Of a stretch of DNA of 64,000 nt, positions 8,527-17,035 are shown piece by piece. The translations under genes were made by a program, and so were the position numbers. The first letter of the stretch is position 1; the number at the start of each line of letters is the position of its first letter. The DNA comes from Tumebacillus permanentifrigoris (GTDB lineage Bacteria > Bacillota > Bacilli > Tumebacillales > Tumebacillaceae). The notes beneath the pieces were generated by a model, which worked only from the letters and a program-made list of their open reading frames with translations, was not told where the DNA came from and ran no database searches. The stretch is from positions 1 to 64,000 of the forward strand of contig NZ_QGGL01000005.1 of NCBI RefSeq assembly GCF_003148565.1. Reading direction: 5' to 3'.

Positions 8527-9536
8527 CTATATTTTATTGACCGCCTTCCGTAGATCGTGTGTTGACGCTTGAACGTAGATCGCCGTGGTCTGGATCGAGT
8601 CATGTCCTGCAAGTTCTTTGATCTGCTCAATAGGTACACCCTTGCAAGCAAGATCATGACAAAATGAATGACGAAGCGAGTGACAGGAAAATTGACCTTC
8701 CAACTTATCACCGCCTACAGACCGTTCTAGCAATCCACATCACTCTAGGTACACGTCCAGCATGTAATTCAATGCCCGTACAGTCATCTTCCCTGAACGC
8801 TCTGTGACGAACATATACTGGCTTTCTTTGTGAGCTGGCTTCTGGCTCTCGTTGCGGAACATCAACCAAACTTTAAGTGCTTTCTTCAACTCGTCGTTCA
8901 TTGGCACAACTCTGAATTTCCCACCCTTGCCGCTGTAGACTGTCACAGTACCTTGGCGCAAGTCAATGTGATTCAGCTTCAAGTCGGTGATCTCTTCTGC
9001 TCGCAAGCCAGATTCAATATCGTATATATGATTGCCCGATCCCGTGCTTGCTTAAACTCGTTCTTCTAAGTGTCCATGACAACGAGGAGACGGTTCTGTT
9101 CGTTTTTGCTCAACCACTTGGGGGATTGGTTCTTCTGAACACTTTTCATTTTGACTTTTGCCGCTGGACTACTGCCAATGTGTTTTGCCTCAACTGCCCA
9201 CCCAAAAAAGGTCTTCAATGTGGCAATCGCCTTGTTGATTGTCGCGGGCTTCTGTTCGAGGTTGTTGGCTAAATAGGAACGATAGTCATGAATATGGATT
9301 GGCGTGATCTGCTTTACATCAAACTCGACACCTTCCGTTTGCTCGAACCACTTCACAAACATTTGCATGACGGAGAGATAAGTTTGAATCGTTTCCCCCC
9401 CCCCCGATCCCCTTCCAACAGCCACACCTTGAACTCGATCCCTTTCCACTTCCACCGCTTGGAATTCTGCCGATTCTGATACAGGTATCCTCGAACTACG
9501 CCGGAGTTGACTTGACCTCTTCCCCAACGTACCCAT
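8527..9536 (-). pseudogene. Decayed tyrosine recombinase (integrase)
   Basis: Pieces of one integrase in order. A core-binding (SAM-like) domain with TYLSVMQMFVKWFEQ ends at an in-frame TAG (9066-9068). Reading on through ARDRAIIYTIL, a frameshift near 9020 leads into ESGLRAEEITDL with the first catalytic Arg. An in-frame TGA at 8740-8742 follows, and then the HSLRHSF...LAGHDSIQTTAIYV end with the His, Arg, His and Tyr residues. At least three lesions make it non-functional. An 11-C run at 9395-9405 sits at the 5' end, where the reading frame is also unclear. Confidence 0.85.
9395..9405. repeat. Poly-C tract of 11 at the 5' end of the decayed integrase
   Basis: Eleven consecutive C (G on the coding strand). 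Frames on the two sides (…KVWLLEGDRGGG and …GETIQTYLSVM) could be joined by a one-base slip, so the tract is either a further lesion or a slippage site. Confidence 0.85.
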
Positions 9537-9552
9537 CCAGCTTCAATCTTCC

Positions 9553-10128
9553 TCACAACTCTACTTCCATTTTCCGAAGTACCGCTGCAATATCTTCCTG
9601 CAACAATCTGCACTCCATCTCTGGACGGATCGAGATCATTTCAAGAAGCTCCTCGATCTGTTCCATCAGTCCATTTTGCTGGAATATCTCCATAGCCTTG
9701 CCTATGAGTTCACAGGCCGCCTTCGACTTGTTCCGTTCCAACAGGAGATAAGCAAGGTTCTTATAGGCTCTGCCACGTTCAGGGTGTTTCTGAGGTGCGA
9801 TTCGCAGGGCATCGGCTACGTAACGTCTCGCATCAGCCAGAAAGATTGACCCATTCTCAGATGACCAATAGTTGATTAAACTTTCCTCCGCATGACTAAT
9901 CAGGTTGGAGACCACACGAATCAAGGATAGATGGTCTAAAAGTAACTCCAAGTCCAATTCTACGGTTGAGTCGTTCCCGTATTCTCGTGCCATATTTGCA
10001 CGTTCAACGGGATTAATCCGCTGGAGGGTATGCCCGAACGAATGCTCCAATAGTAACAAGAGGAGGTGTGAGCCAGATTCAGTACGGACAAACTCGCTGA
10101 CGTTCTTCGGCAATACAACCTGACTCAT
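9553..10128 (-). CDS. TPR-type helical protein coupled to an HTH-TPR regulator
   Basis: 191 residues from ATG 10128, whose first bases overlap the upstream stop as ATGA. The C-terminal half (RGRAYKNLAYLLLERNKSKAACELIGKAMEIFQQNG) is one or two TPR units; the N-terminal half is helical and unrecognised. Tight coupling suggests it works with the regulator encoded by 10125-11426, perhaps as a partner or modulator. No signal peptide or catalytic motif. Confidence 0.7.
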   Translation of the reverse strand: MSQVVLPKNVSEFVRTESGSHLLLLLLEHSFGHTLQRINPVERANMAREYGNDSTVELDLELLLDHLSLIRVVSNLISHAEESLINYWSSENGSIFLADARRYVADALRIAPQKHPERGRAYKNLAYLLLERNKSKAACELIGKAMEIFQQNGLMEQIEELLEMISIRPEMECRLLQEDIAAVLRKMEVEL

Positions 10129-11426
10129 AGCACGATCCCTCTCTGCTCCCGAGCTTGACGGTTGAAAGACCACATCTCATGCATCACACGTAATGCACTC
10201 TGACAGTCATTGTGAGACTCGTACAAGCGAGATAGCTCTTGCATCGTCTCCTCATATTCCGTGTGGCACTCAGTGAGTTTGAAGCAATCTGCCGCCTGTT
10301 TCATGTATTTGACCGCGACAGTCTGTTGATTTCGGGCCTGAGAGATACCGGCTTGAATCCTGGCTACCCATGCTTGGTTGGAATGAACAGTGGGCAACAG
10401 TTTACGAGCGGTCTGACAGGCTTCCTCTGCCTGATCGAGTTTCCCACCAGCAAGGTAAAGTTTCGCAAGCTCCGTTACCGTGATCCCCGCTTCTTCATCC
10501 CGCCGAAGTCTTCTGTAGTCCTCCACGATAGACTCTAAAGCACTTATCGCTTTGTCTCTATTCCCCATCTCCCCTTGAAGAACCGCAAGCCGTACTTCAA
10601 GAGTCAGCTTTTCACTTTTGTTGTTCAACGCCTCGAAACACCACTGCGCACGCTGGGCATAGTCTGTTGCTTGCTCGTACTGGTCGGCTACGTGGAAGGA
10701 CTGAGCCAGTTTCATATAGAGATTCCCCAGTCCTTGAATGTCCTCACGTTCCTCAAAGATCGGCAAGGCCAATTGAAGCGTAACAACTGCTTGTTTCAAT
10801 TGACCCGACTTTTGTTGAATCTCCGCCATCGCCAGCAACAACGAGCATTGAAGATGAACGTCCTTCAAATTGGAAGACTGCAACTGCGTGATTGCTTTCT
10901 TCAAATAGTGCTCCGCAATCTGAAAGCATCGACGCTTCAATTCAACCTGCCCTAGTTGGTGATAGACACGAACGACCAAGATCAGACTACCACTCTTTGA
11001 TTGCGCGTGTTCTAACAATTGCTGGAATGTCTCCTCTGCTTCTCGAAGTTGGTTCAACTGGAGCAGACAGAATGCATAATCGTAGCGAATTTCAAACGGG
11101 TCTAGCTTGCCATTGTTTGTTTGGATAACTTTTTTCAAAAACGGCAGCGCACCTGAAAATTCACCGGCAGATAACATGCCTTTCGCCAATCTGTACTCGC
11201 TGATGATGACAAGGTTCATTTCCAAGTTCCCAATCAGTTCGTCTAGTGGGATCTCAAGTTTCTCAGCGATCTTTCCCAAAACATGATAGCTTGGCTTTGC
11301 TTTGTCAGATTCGATCTGAGAAACCATTGATGGTGTGATGATCCCCTTTGCTAATTGCATTTGATTCAAGCCCTTTTTCATCCGTAGTTGACGGAGACGT
11401 TGACCGAAAGTTTCCACATTAACCAC
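10125..11426 (-). CDS. XRE-HTH plus TPR transcriptional regulator (RNPP-like architecture)
   Basis: 433 residues. Residues about 8-65 are an XRE helix-turn-helix (FGQRLRQLRMKKGLNQMQLAKGI...SMVSQIESDKAKPS), followed by at least eight TPR-like repeats to the end. This is the architecture of RNPP-type (PlcR, Rgg, NprR) and related sporulation or competence regulators, which bind exported-then-imported peptides through the TPRs. No peptide gene of its own is visible immediately downstream; instead it is coupled to the 191-residue TPR protein. Ribosome site AGAGGTGGTTA. Target unknown. Confidence 0.8.
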   Translation of the reverse strand: MVNVETFGQRLRQLRMKKGLNQMQLAKGIITPSMVSQIESDKAKPSYHVLGKIAEKLEIPLDELIGNLEMNLVIISEYRLAKGMLSAGEFSGALPFLKKVIQTNNGKLDPFEIRYDYAFCLLQLNQLREAEETFQQLLEHAQSKSGSLILVVRVYHQLGQVELKRRCFQIAEHYLKKAITQLQSSNLKDVHLQCSLLLAMAEIQQKSGQLKQAVVTLQLALPIFEEREDIQGLGNLYMKLAQSFHVADQYEQATDYAQRAQWCFEALNNKSEKLTLEVRLAVLQGEMGNRDKAISALESIVEDYRRLRRDEEAGITVTELAKLYLAGGKLDQAEEACQTARKLLPTVHSNQAWVARIQAGISQARNQQTVAVKYMKQAADCFKLTECHTEYEETMQELSRLYESHNDCQSALRVMHEMWSFNRQAREQRGIVL

Positions 11427-11457
11427 CTCTTAATTTGTTTTATTTCTTATAAACACA

Positions 11458-11489
11458 ATAAACCACCCGACGGAAATCAGGTGGTTATA
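11458..11489 (-). terminator. Hairpin upstream of the HTH-TPR gene
   Basis: AACCACC / GGTGGTT stem followed on the minus strand by TTATT. Together with the stronger hairpin at 11553-11586 it separates the peptide operon from the next regulator gene. Confidence 0.4.
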
Positions 11490-11552
11490 TCCCCTTTAGA
11501 TTTTGGTGTAAGTTTCCAGACAGTTCATCTATGTCAAGTTCATTTGTGACAT

Positions 11553-11586
11553 GAAAAATCCCCTCGAAAGCCTTTCACGAGGGGAT
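11553..11586 (-). terminator. Terminator of the receptor-peptide operon
   Basis: Perfect 9-bp stem ATCCCCTCG / CGAGGGGAT followed on the minus strand by TTTTTC, seven bases after the stop of the 43-residue peptide gene. Confidence 0.85.
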
Positions 11587-11593
11587 AAAGAAT

Positions 11594-11725
11594 CTACTTT
11601 TTGATTGCAACAATTCCAAGCGGCTCTGGGTCATACCATGCCGCCGTCTTCGTGACTGTCATTCCTCCAAGAAAGCTTCCAACCATAGCGCACAACAACA
11701 GCCCTAACGCAATCTTTTTCTTCAC
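11594..11725 (-). CDS. 43-residue exported signalling peptide precursor (AimP/Phr-like)
   Basis: GTG start at 11725, directly after the TAA of the receptor gene, with the ribosome site AGGGAGGG lying inside the receptor's last codons. The product begins MKKKIALGLLLCAMVGSFLGG, a compact signal sequence, and ends in TAAWYDPEPLGIVAIKK. AimP, Phr, PapR and NprX precursors share this size, plan and position after a TPR receptor, with the mature peptide taken from the C-terminus. I infer that the active oligopeptide comes from the last 5-12 residues. A terminator follows immediately. Not detectable by length cut-offs. Confidence 0.8.
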   Translation of the reverse strand: MKKKIALGLLLCAMVGSFLGGMTVTKTAAWYDPEPLGIVAIKK

Positions 11726-12913
11726 TTAGAAACCCTCCCTGTCAATGAACTCGGATTCATCACGCAAATACTTGCGTTCAAGTTCATAGTAACCCAATGC
11801 GGTTTCGGAGTCACCACGTTTCGCATAGTACTCGAAAAGGCATTTACAAGCGAGAGTTCGACTCTCTAAACTTGCATGTAAGTCCTGACTGATCTCGTAA
11901 GCATATGTCGGGTCATCCTTGAAAACTGTATACATGATTCTCAACTTGTTCCAACAGTCTGGAAACCTCTGTATGACTTCCTCGTATTTCTCTGCTACTA
12001 GATTTGCCGTGTGATAATCACGTAACTTAATCAGGGAACGAACATAATCTTTTACAACTAAAACAAGGATGTAATCCACATCTTGAACTACCTCAGTAGC
12101 AGTGCATAAAATCTCAGCCGAAACAACGTAGTTACCCAAAATATATTCAGCCTTGGCTACGTTCAGATGTCCATACCCAATCTGTTTCTTGTTACTTGAC
12201 TTGACAAAGTGTTCAAGAGACTGATATGCGAACTTTCTTGCAAGTTCAAGATCGCCACGATCTCCATACATGACCATTCGAGTATAGGCAACAATGCCCA
12301 ACGCTTGATAGTCGTCAGTAGAAACCTCTTCAACCAATTGAAGCATTTCGTCAGCCCCGCCATAATCCTTTATTCTAGCACAGGTCATCATGAAATTAGC
12401 TGGCACAATTTTTAACAATCTGGAATCGCTAAATGTCTTGTGGATCTTTTTGGCATACTGGAATGCCTGTTTCCAAGATCGGTTAGCGTCCACATATTGT
12501 TGCAAAAGAAACTGGACTCTCCCAAGGTTGTTGTATGCAAATCCACGTTCTGTTGCCCCAAGAGCAACCTCTGCCAGTTCCAATGCAAGTGAATGCGCTC
12601 GCATCAACATTATTTTGTTTCTCTTGCTTGCTTGAAGGAGAGTGACCAATTCTTCCTCCTTCTTAAATGTATCCAGTTGCCGCAGGCGTTCCTCCGACAC
12701 ACGTAATCCTCCTGAAATCCTTTCGATCAAGGAAAGTGTTATTGGTCGCTCACCAGCTAAAGTAATTCGAAAGGTTTCTCGATTTTCTCCAAGTCTATCT
12801 GCAAATGCACGAATGGTAAATGCGCTCCCTTTCTCATGCATCAGTTCTAGAATCCGTCTTCCAATGGGGATTTTCCCAATTGACATAGCAGATGTATATT
12901 CGACTGTACTCAT
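11726..12913 (-). CDS. AimR/Rap-like HTH-TPR peptide receptor
   Basis: 395 residues. Residues about 15-75 form a helix-turn-helix (FTIRAFADRLGENRETFRITLAGERPITLSLIERIS); the rest is TPR-like (ATERGFAYNNLGRVQFLLQQY; QIGYGHLNVAKAEYILGNY; DSETALGYYELERKYL). Size, N-terminal HTH and a small exported peptide gene abutting the 3' end fit the AimR family of lysis-lysogeny receptors and its relatives. In known arbitrium systems the apo-receptor activates a regulatory gene and peptide binding switches it off. Here it sits in a tRNA-integrated element without phage structural genes, so it may control excision or cargo. Ribosome site GGAGGTACTGACTA. Confidence 0.75.
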   Translation of the reverse strand: MSTVEYTSAMSIGKIPIGRRILELMHEKGSAFTIRAFADRLGENRETFRITLAGERPITLSLIERISGGLRVSEERLRQLDTFKKEEELVTLLQASKRNKIMLMRAHSLALELAEVALGATERGFAYNNLGRVQFLLQQYVDANRSWKQAFQYAKKIHKTFSDSRLLKIVPANFMMTCARIKDYGGADEMLQLVEEVSTDDYQALGIVAYTRMVMYGDRGDLELARKFAYQSLEHFVKSSNKKQIGYGHLNVAKAEYILGNYVVSAEILCTATEVVQDVDYILVLVVKDYVRSLIKLRDYHTANLVAEKYEEVIQRFPDCWNKLRIMYTVFKDDPTYAYEISQDLHASLESRTLACKCLFEYYAKRGDSETALGYYELERKYLRDESEFIDREGF

Positions 12914-13572
12914 TAGTCAGTACCTCCATGAACGAGTTGTCTTTAAAGATAAATCGCTGATCAAACAACATACCGTTTCAATTATAGCGAATTATACAAA
13001 AGAAGTATACAATTCGTTACTGCGATTCTGAATGTAGTAAGTATTTCGTTCAGTCTTGTACTTCGCTTTCTACACGCTCGTCTCAGCTTCTCAGACTTGG
13101 CGGGCTAGTTGAGGTAGGGCACGGGCTTGGCGTATGGTCTGTGACCTATGAGATGGCGTAGAAGGCATTTGCAGCGAGTGGTTGAATTCGGATCGAACAA
13201 CAAAAAAGGAAGCCCGCTGTAGGCTCCCCTAATCAATTTATTCGCCTCGTATTTGGCTTGTACAGTGTTTTTGAGATGGTCTGAATAGTTTCGTATGGTT
13301 GAACGCAATCGACATGCTAAAATTGCAATTTTCAACGCAATCGAGGGAACACTTATTTTCCTTGTCTTAGAGGCATTTTCACACCCGAAAAAGGCATGTT
13401 TAATCGGAATCGGAAGATAACAGGAGCAAGGAGATTGATGTGTTCTTATGCCATTTTTCTCATGCTATCATTCACATCTTCGACTACTCGTTGTTCTGTG
13501 ATCTGCAAATTCGCAACGCTGGTTCTCCTCAAATTCACCGCTACAATTCCTCGCCGCGATATTCTGCATAAC
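12914..13572. other. Long intergenic stretch upstream of the receptor gene
   Basis: Contains AT-rich DNA with minus-strand TATAAT-like hexamers at 12981-12986 and 12991-12996, which may form the receptor promoter, and a terminator-like hairpin near 13209-13230 (GAAGCC...GGCT with a T-run on the minus strand). Short frames here have no ribosome sites and no protein-like composition. I see no supported gene. Confidence 0.5.
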
Positions 13573-13790
13573 TCCACCGCGACACGCGATGTTGATTTCA
13601 TTGACCATTTGTGACGAAGCTCCTTGTCCACGAACTGACGAACAAGCTGACCTCATGGCAACGAATCAGGCCAGCTAGGGCAAGAGACATTTTTTCTCCC
13701 TTGGTCAATCACACCGTCATTCCACAGACAGGAGAGATCGCCAGCAATTGGACAAGCCTTCTAGAAAAGTGACGATCAACTGTCCAATTA
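13573..13790. repeat. Diverged direct repeat, copy 1
   Basis: About 215 bases that align with 14904-15117 in the same orientation. Shared blocks include CACCGCGAC, CTTGTCCACGAACTGAC, AAGCTGACC, AGATCGCCAGCA and AAAGTGACGAT. Identity is imperfect and indels are few. Frames on the minus strand are also partly conserved (QLxxQFVDKxLRHxW), so these could be remnants of a duplicated gene rather than a regulatory repeat. CTTGTCCA/TTGGACAAG inside the copy can pair. Confidence 0.7.
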
Positions 13791-13843
13791 AAAAGGAGCG
13801 GCGTTTTGCCACTCCACCACAATTCCATATGAAATCACCATTT

Positions 13844-13879
13844 TTGGAAAATGTCACTCTCTTGGAAAATGTCACTCTC
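13844..13879. promoter_or_regulatory. Two perfect tandem 18-base repeats upstream of the secreted-protein promoter
   Basis: The unit TTGGAAAATGTCACTCTC occurs twice without a gap (13844-13861 and 13862-13879), ending 27 bases before a TTGACA hexamer. Position and periodicity suit an activator or repressor site; one of the island's HTH-TPR regulators is the obvious candidate, by inference only. Confidence 0.6.
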
Positions 13880-13906
13880 ATTGATACTTTACCTCCGATT
13901 TTCAAA

Positions 13907-13933
13907 TTGACAAATTTTCTTTCTTCATATATT
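13907..13933 (+). promoter_or_regulatory. Probable sigma-A promoter
   Basis: TTGACA at 13907-13912, then a 15-base spacer and TATATT at 13928-13933; a second TATATT lies at 13936-13941. The short spacer would fit an activator-dependent promoter. Confidence 0.45.
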
Positions 13934-13963
13934 GTTATATTAAATAATAAAAAGAGGTGACTT

Positions 13964-14506
13964 ATGAAAGAAATTGCTAAGTGTCTTTCTATCGGTGCAA
14001 TCATACTCTCAATTAGCATGGTATCCATTTTACCAGCGAATGCTTCTCCAAATGTACCGCTAGCCAGTGTTAAGGCTTCGCAGGAACTGGCGTTATCCAA
14101 GAATCATGTACCCAAAGTGCTATCACAAAAAGAAATTAACAACATGATGGGGGCAGCACGTCCGATGACTGGCGTGGTATTTACTTCACTTGCAAATCAA
14201 ATACGTACTGATTTCTTTTGCTACGCTGATCCTACGGTGTATAATTTTGGTTTCGATCCGCTGATTGATTTTGTTGGACTTGTTAACATTTACCGTGAAA
14301 CTGGTTTCAATACGGGCCAGTATGCATATGTTGTATCCGCTAGCGCCAATGAAGGCTACATTCCAGCTGCCTTTACTTCAGGCTTCGATATCAAAACACT
14401 ATCTTATTCACATTGGGGATATCGAATGTTTTGGCAATTCAACTCTTCCTATCAAGTTCCCGGAAATGCTGTTGTAACTGTGAGCCCCGCATATGCAAAC
14501 TTCTAA
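13964..14506 (+). CDS. Secreted hypothetical protein, 180 residues
   Basis: Starts at ATG 13964 behind AAAGAGGTGACTT. Signal peptide MKEIAKCLSIGAIILSISM...LPANA-S with a good cleavage site. The mature region (about 150 residues) is aromatic-rich and beta-like (YNFGFDPLIDFVGLVNIYRETGFNTGQYAYVV) with no family I recognise. Its stop shares a base with the next start (TAATG), so the two genes are translationally coupled. It lies between diverged direct repeats inside the island. An exported effector or bacteriocin-like toxin is possible but only inferred. Confidence 0.75.
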   Translation: MKEIAKCLSIGAIILSISMVSILPANASPNVPLASVKASQELALSKNHVPKVLSQKEINNMMGAARPMTGVVFTSLANQIRTDFFCYADPTVYNFGFDPLIDFVGLVNIYRETGFNTGQYAYVVSASANEGYIPAAFTSGFDIKTLSYSHWGYRMFWQFNSSYQVPGNAVVTVSPAYANF

Positions 14507-14757
14507 TGTCGAAACAAAACTTTCCTCCCCTTGCACTTACTACTTGGTGGAAATTTAATGAACAAGAGTTGATGCAATTCGTAGGGCGAGATATAATTGT
14601 GTTCCATAAAGAAAGATATTATATTTTACTAAAAAATGCCTCTCAGTCACAAATCAGGCGTTTTGTAGATGAAAACTCACATATTATTGACCTGACGAGT
14701 GAGAGCATGATCGAAGTAAAATTCAAGCAACCACCAGATCAAACCACCAATATGTAG
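14506..14757 (+). CDS. 83-residue cytoplasmic partner of the secreted protein
   Basis: ATG 14506 overlaps the upstream TAA by one base. The product has no signal or membrane segment and contains ELMQFVGRDIIVFHKERYYILLK and SQIRRFVDENSHIIDLTSE. It is followed by a strong terminator, so the operon is just these two genes. The exported-plus-small-cytoplasmic arrangement recalls toxin-immunity pairs, but there is no family match to prove it. Confidence 0.7.
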   Translation: MSKQNFPPLALTTWWKFNEQELMQFVGRDIIVFHKERYYILLKNASQSQIRRFVDENSHIIDLTSESMIEVKFKQPPDQTTNM

Positions 14758-14764
14758 TTTTTTT

Positions 14765-14797
14765 ACTAGCACTCTATGGGTGCTAGTTTTGTTTTTT
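14765..14797 (+). terminator. Rho-independent terminator
   Basis: Perfect 8-bp stem ACTAGCAC / GTGCTAGT, 7-base loop, then TTTTGTTTTTT, right after the stop at 14757. Confidence 0.9.
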
Positions 14798-14903
14798 CAG
14801 AGAATATCGACGTATTCATTCAATACTTTTTAAGAATAATTAATTTACATGTTTATAGAATTTTTCTATTTCATCAATTTTTCCGCCACGACCATCTGCA
14901 CTT

Positions 14904-15117
14904 TCACCGCGACAAAGATGAAGTCGATTCCAATGCCCAAAAATGACGGAGTTTCTTGTCCACGAACTGACAAATAAGCTGACCAAATGGCAACATTGCA
15001 GGCCAGTAATATAATCGAATGATTTCTTCCTTGGACATTCACTCCGTCAATCATCCGACAGGCAAGATCGCCAGCATTCGGACACACCTAGCAGAAAGTG
15101 ACGATTTCCTTGTCCAA
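14904..15117. repeat. Diverged direct repeat, copy 2
   Basis: Partner of 13573-13790, same orientation. The minus strand holds an open frame of 73 codons (14866-15087) which in copy 1 is broken, so the open frame is not convincingly a gene. The two copies bracket the secreted-protein operon like the borders of a cassette. The remaining stretch to 15277 shows no supported gene. Confidence 0.7.
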
Positions 15118-15277
15118 AAAAAGAGAAGGCATCTGCCTCCTCCGATTGGATTCTAATAAAATTGTAGTTTTATGCCAAAAATTCGCTTTGTAACGCACAA
15201 AAAGAAGGAGGGGTATACAGATTACCCCTCGACTTCTAAAACGGCGTATAAGGGCATATAGAGGCGATCTCTCATAC

Positions 15278-17035
15278 TCATAGCCGTTCAATAGACCTAT
15301 ACGTCATCGTTATGACTTTGTTCTGTACCAACCTAACGATTCTCTCGTTCTTTAGATAGTCGGAGAAATGTGCTTGATCGATTCCTGCCGCCTCGCGAAT
15401 TTCCCGTTTCGAATAGACTCCTTTTTGCAGGGCTTCCAAGTATTTAGCAAGCTCAATCACCCGCTTGTTACGATTTTCATCCTTCTCCGCCTCCTCCCTC
15501 TCCTTGAAACCAAATTCAAACTCCTCACATTGGACTACGTTTTTGAATCGGTGCAACACCAGCTTCACGACCTCAGTATCATTCGATACGATATTGAATT
15601 CTCCCTCCGGCTCCACGATACGTTGAATCCGTTTCAATGCTTGATACATCCCGGCGGCAATGTATCCAACTTGTACAGTCTTGTACTTTTTATTAGCAAA
15701 ACGACCATTATGGAGGGTCATCCCTTTTCGTCATAGCCCTGTGAATGAATATTGCTGGTAATGCACTAAGTATTGCTCAAACGGGAGATTAGGCGTTCCG
15801 ATCAGCCAACACTTTTGAAACTTGGAGTAGTCATTCTTTCCGACGATATTCCCGTACCAGTTGATGACCACTTGTTGACCGCTATACTCAACATCTTTCT
15901 CATGCAGGAGTACATCCTCGATCTCCACACGGCTGAGATGGGTACGCAGTTTCGCGGCGTAATTCTTGTGGCAGATTATCAGCAATTTTTCGTTGGGCTG
16001 CAAGGTTTCCTTGATCTTTCTCGCGATCTCTGGGAACAGTTCAGCTTCATTTCGTTGGATATTGCTCTTGCTCGTATTGAATTTATACACGTTGAATCTG
16101 CATTTTTCATGGTCAATGACCAAGCCTTGATTCATGATCTGAAATTTGCGCGGATTCATTTTGTAGACTCCATCAATGCTGGCAGATGCGTCGAGTATCA
16201 GATTATTTGCTAATCCCCAATGACGATGAAGCGGATGGACACCGGAGATGTTCCCTGCGTTGTATACGCATACAGTGCCGTACCACACGTCTAACCCTCG
16301 AAGGAAATAATTCACATCCTCCTGCATTTTCTTAGGAATACTCGACCAGTTCGCTTCCACAATGGACTTGAATTGAGTCACGATATCAGGCTTGATCTTC
16401 GCCCTCACTTGATAACACTGGTTCTTGAAATCCTGGAACTTATCAAGCCAGTCACGAAGAGGTTCGCAGACACAATCAAACACTTCTTGGATCGACCTGT
16501 TGAATGCTCCTCGAACCAAATTATAGAGGGAATTATTGAAAGTGTAGATGGGGAATATCACTTTCTCATCGATCACTAGTACGTGCCGATTTTCTGTGAA
16601 GTATTGTCTCTCTTTGTCATTCAGGCATAGATTCATATACCTGTCATGTGTGATGAAAAGGACACGTATGGTTTGAAGCTGTGCGGCCTTCCTTGCCCAC
16701 TCATATGTCCAATTATCAGCGGTGATTCCAAGGACACTCCACTGTCCTTGACCGCTCAAATAGTCAACTGCCTTGTCGATCTCTGCCTTGAACTTCTTGA
16801 CGACGAGAACATTCCGTTGCCATGTTGGATCTGATAGATATTGATTTAGTACCTTCAAGAGATGAAACGATTTCCCCAACCCGCCTTCAAAGTTCAGTAC
16901 GAGAAAATTGTCCTCTCCTGTCTCATAGGACGTGACAACTTCCTCCAAGTACCTCATTTTCTTGATGTACTGATCTCCGTAATGCTTGGCGTAGGGATCA
17001 TTTCGAAATAAGATTGGTAACTCCTCGTTCGTCAT
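15278..17035 (-). pseudogene. SF2-type helicase/ATPase interrupted by one in-frame TGA
   Basis: 586 codons in one frame from ATG 17035 (ribosome site AAGGAGCAACGAG), with a single TGA at 15731-15733. The first part (434 residues) has a Walker A-like NFEGGLGKSFHL and a Walker B-like VLVIDEK. The part after the TGA (147 residues from ATG 15721) begins with a motif-VI-like YQALKRIQRIV and ends in a helix-turn-helix-like YSKREIREAAGIDQAHFSDYLK. Splitting motif VI from the motor should inactivate it, unless the TGA is read through or the pieces associate. It probably served element replication; the exact family is not recognised. Confidence 0.7.

Noticed and set aside
13105-13656. Several 60-76 codon frames on both strands between the receptor gene and the secreted-protein operon
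   Set aside because: No ribosome sites, poor composition, and they overlap each other and the direct repeat; treated as non-coding or remnants.
14866-15087. 73-codon minus-strand frame inside repeat copy 2
   Set aside because: The equivalent frame is broken in copy 1 and there is no good ribosome site; kept only as part of the repeat description.
13573-15117. CRISPR array or insertion-sequence ends
   Set aside because: Only two long, diverged copies; no spacer periodicity, no transposase and no terminal inverted repeats.
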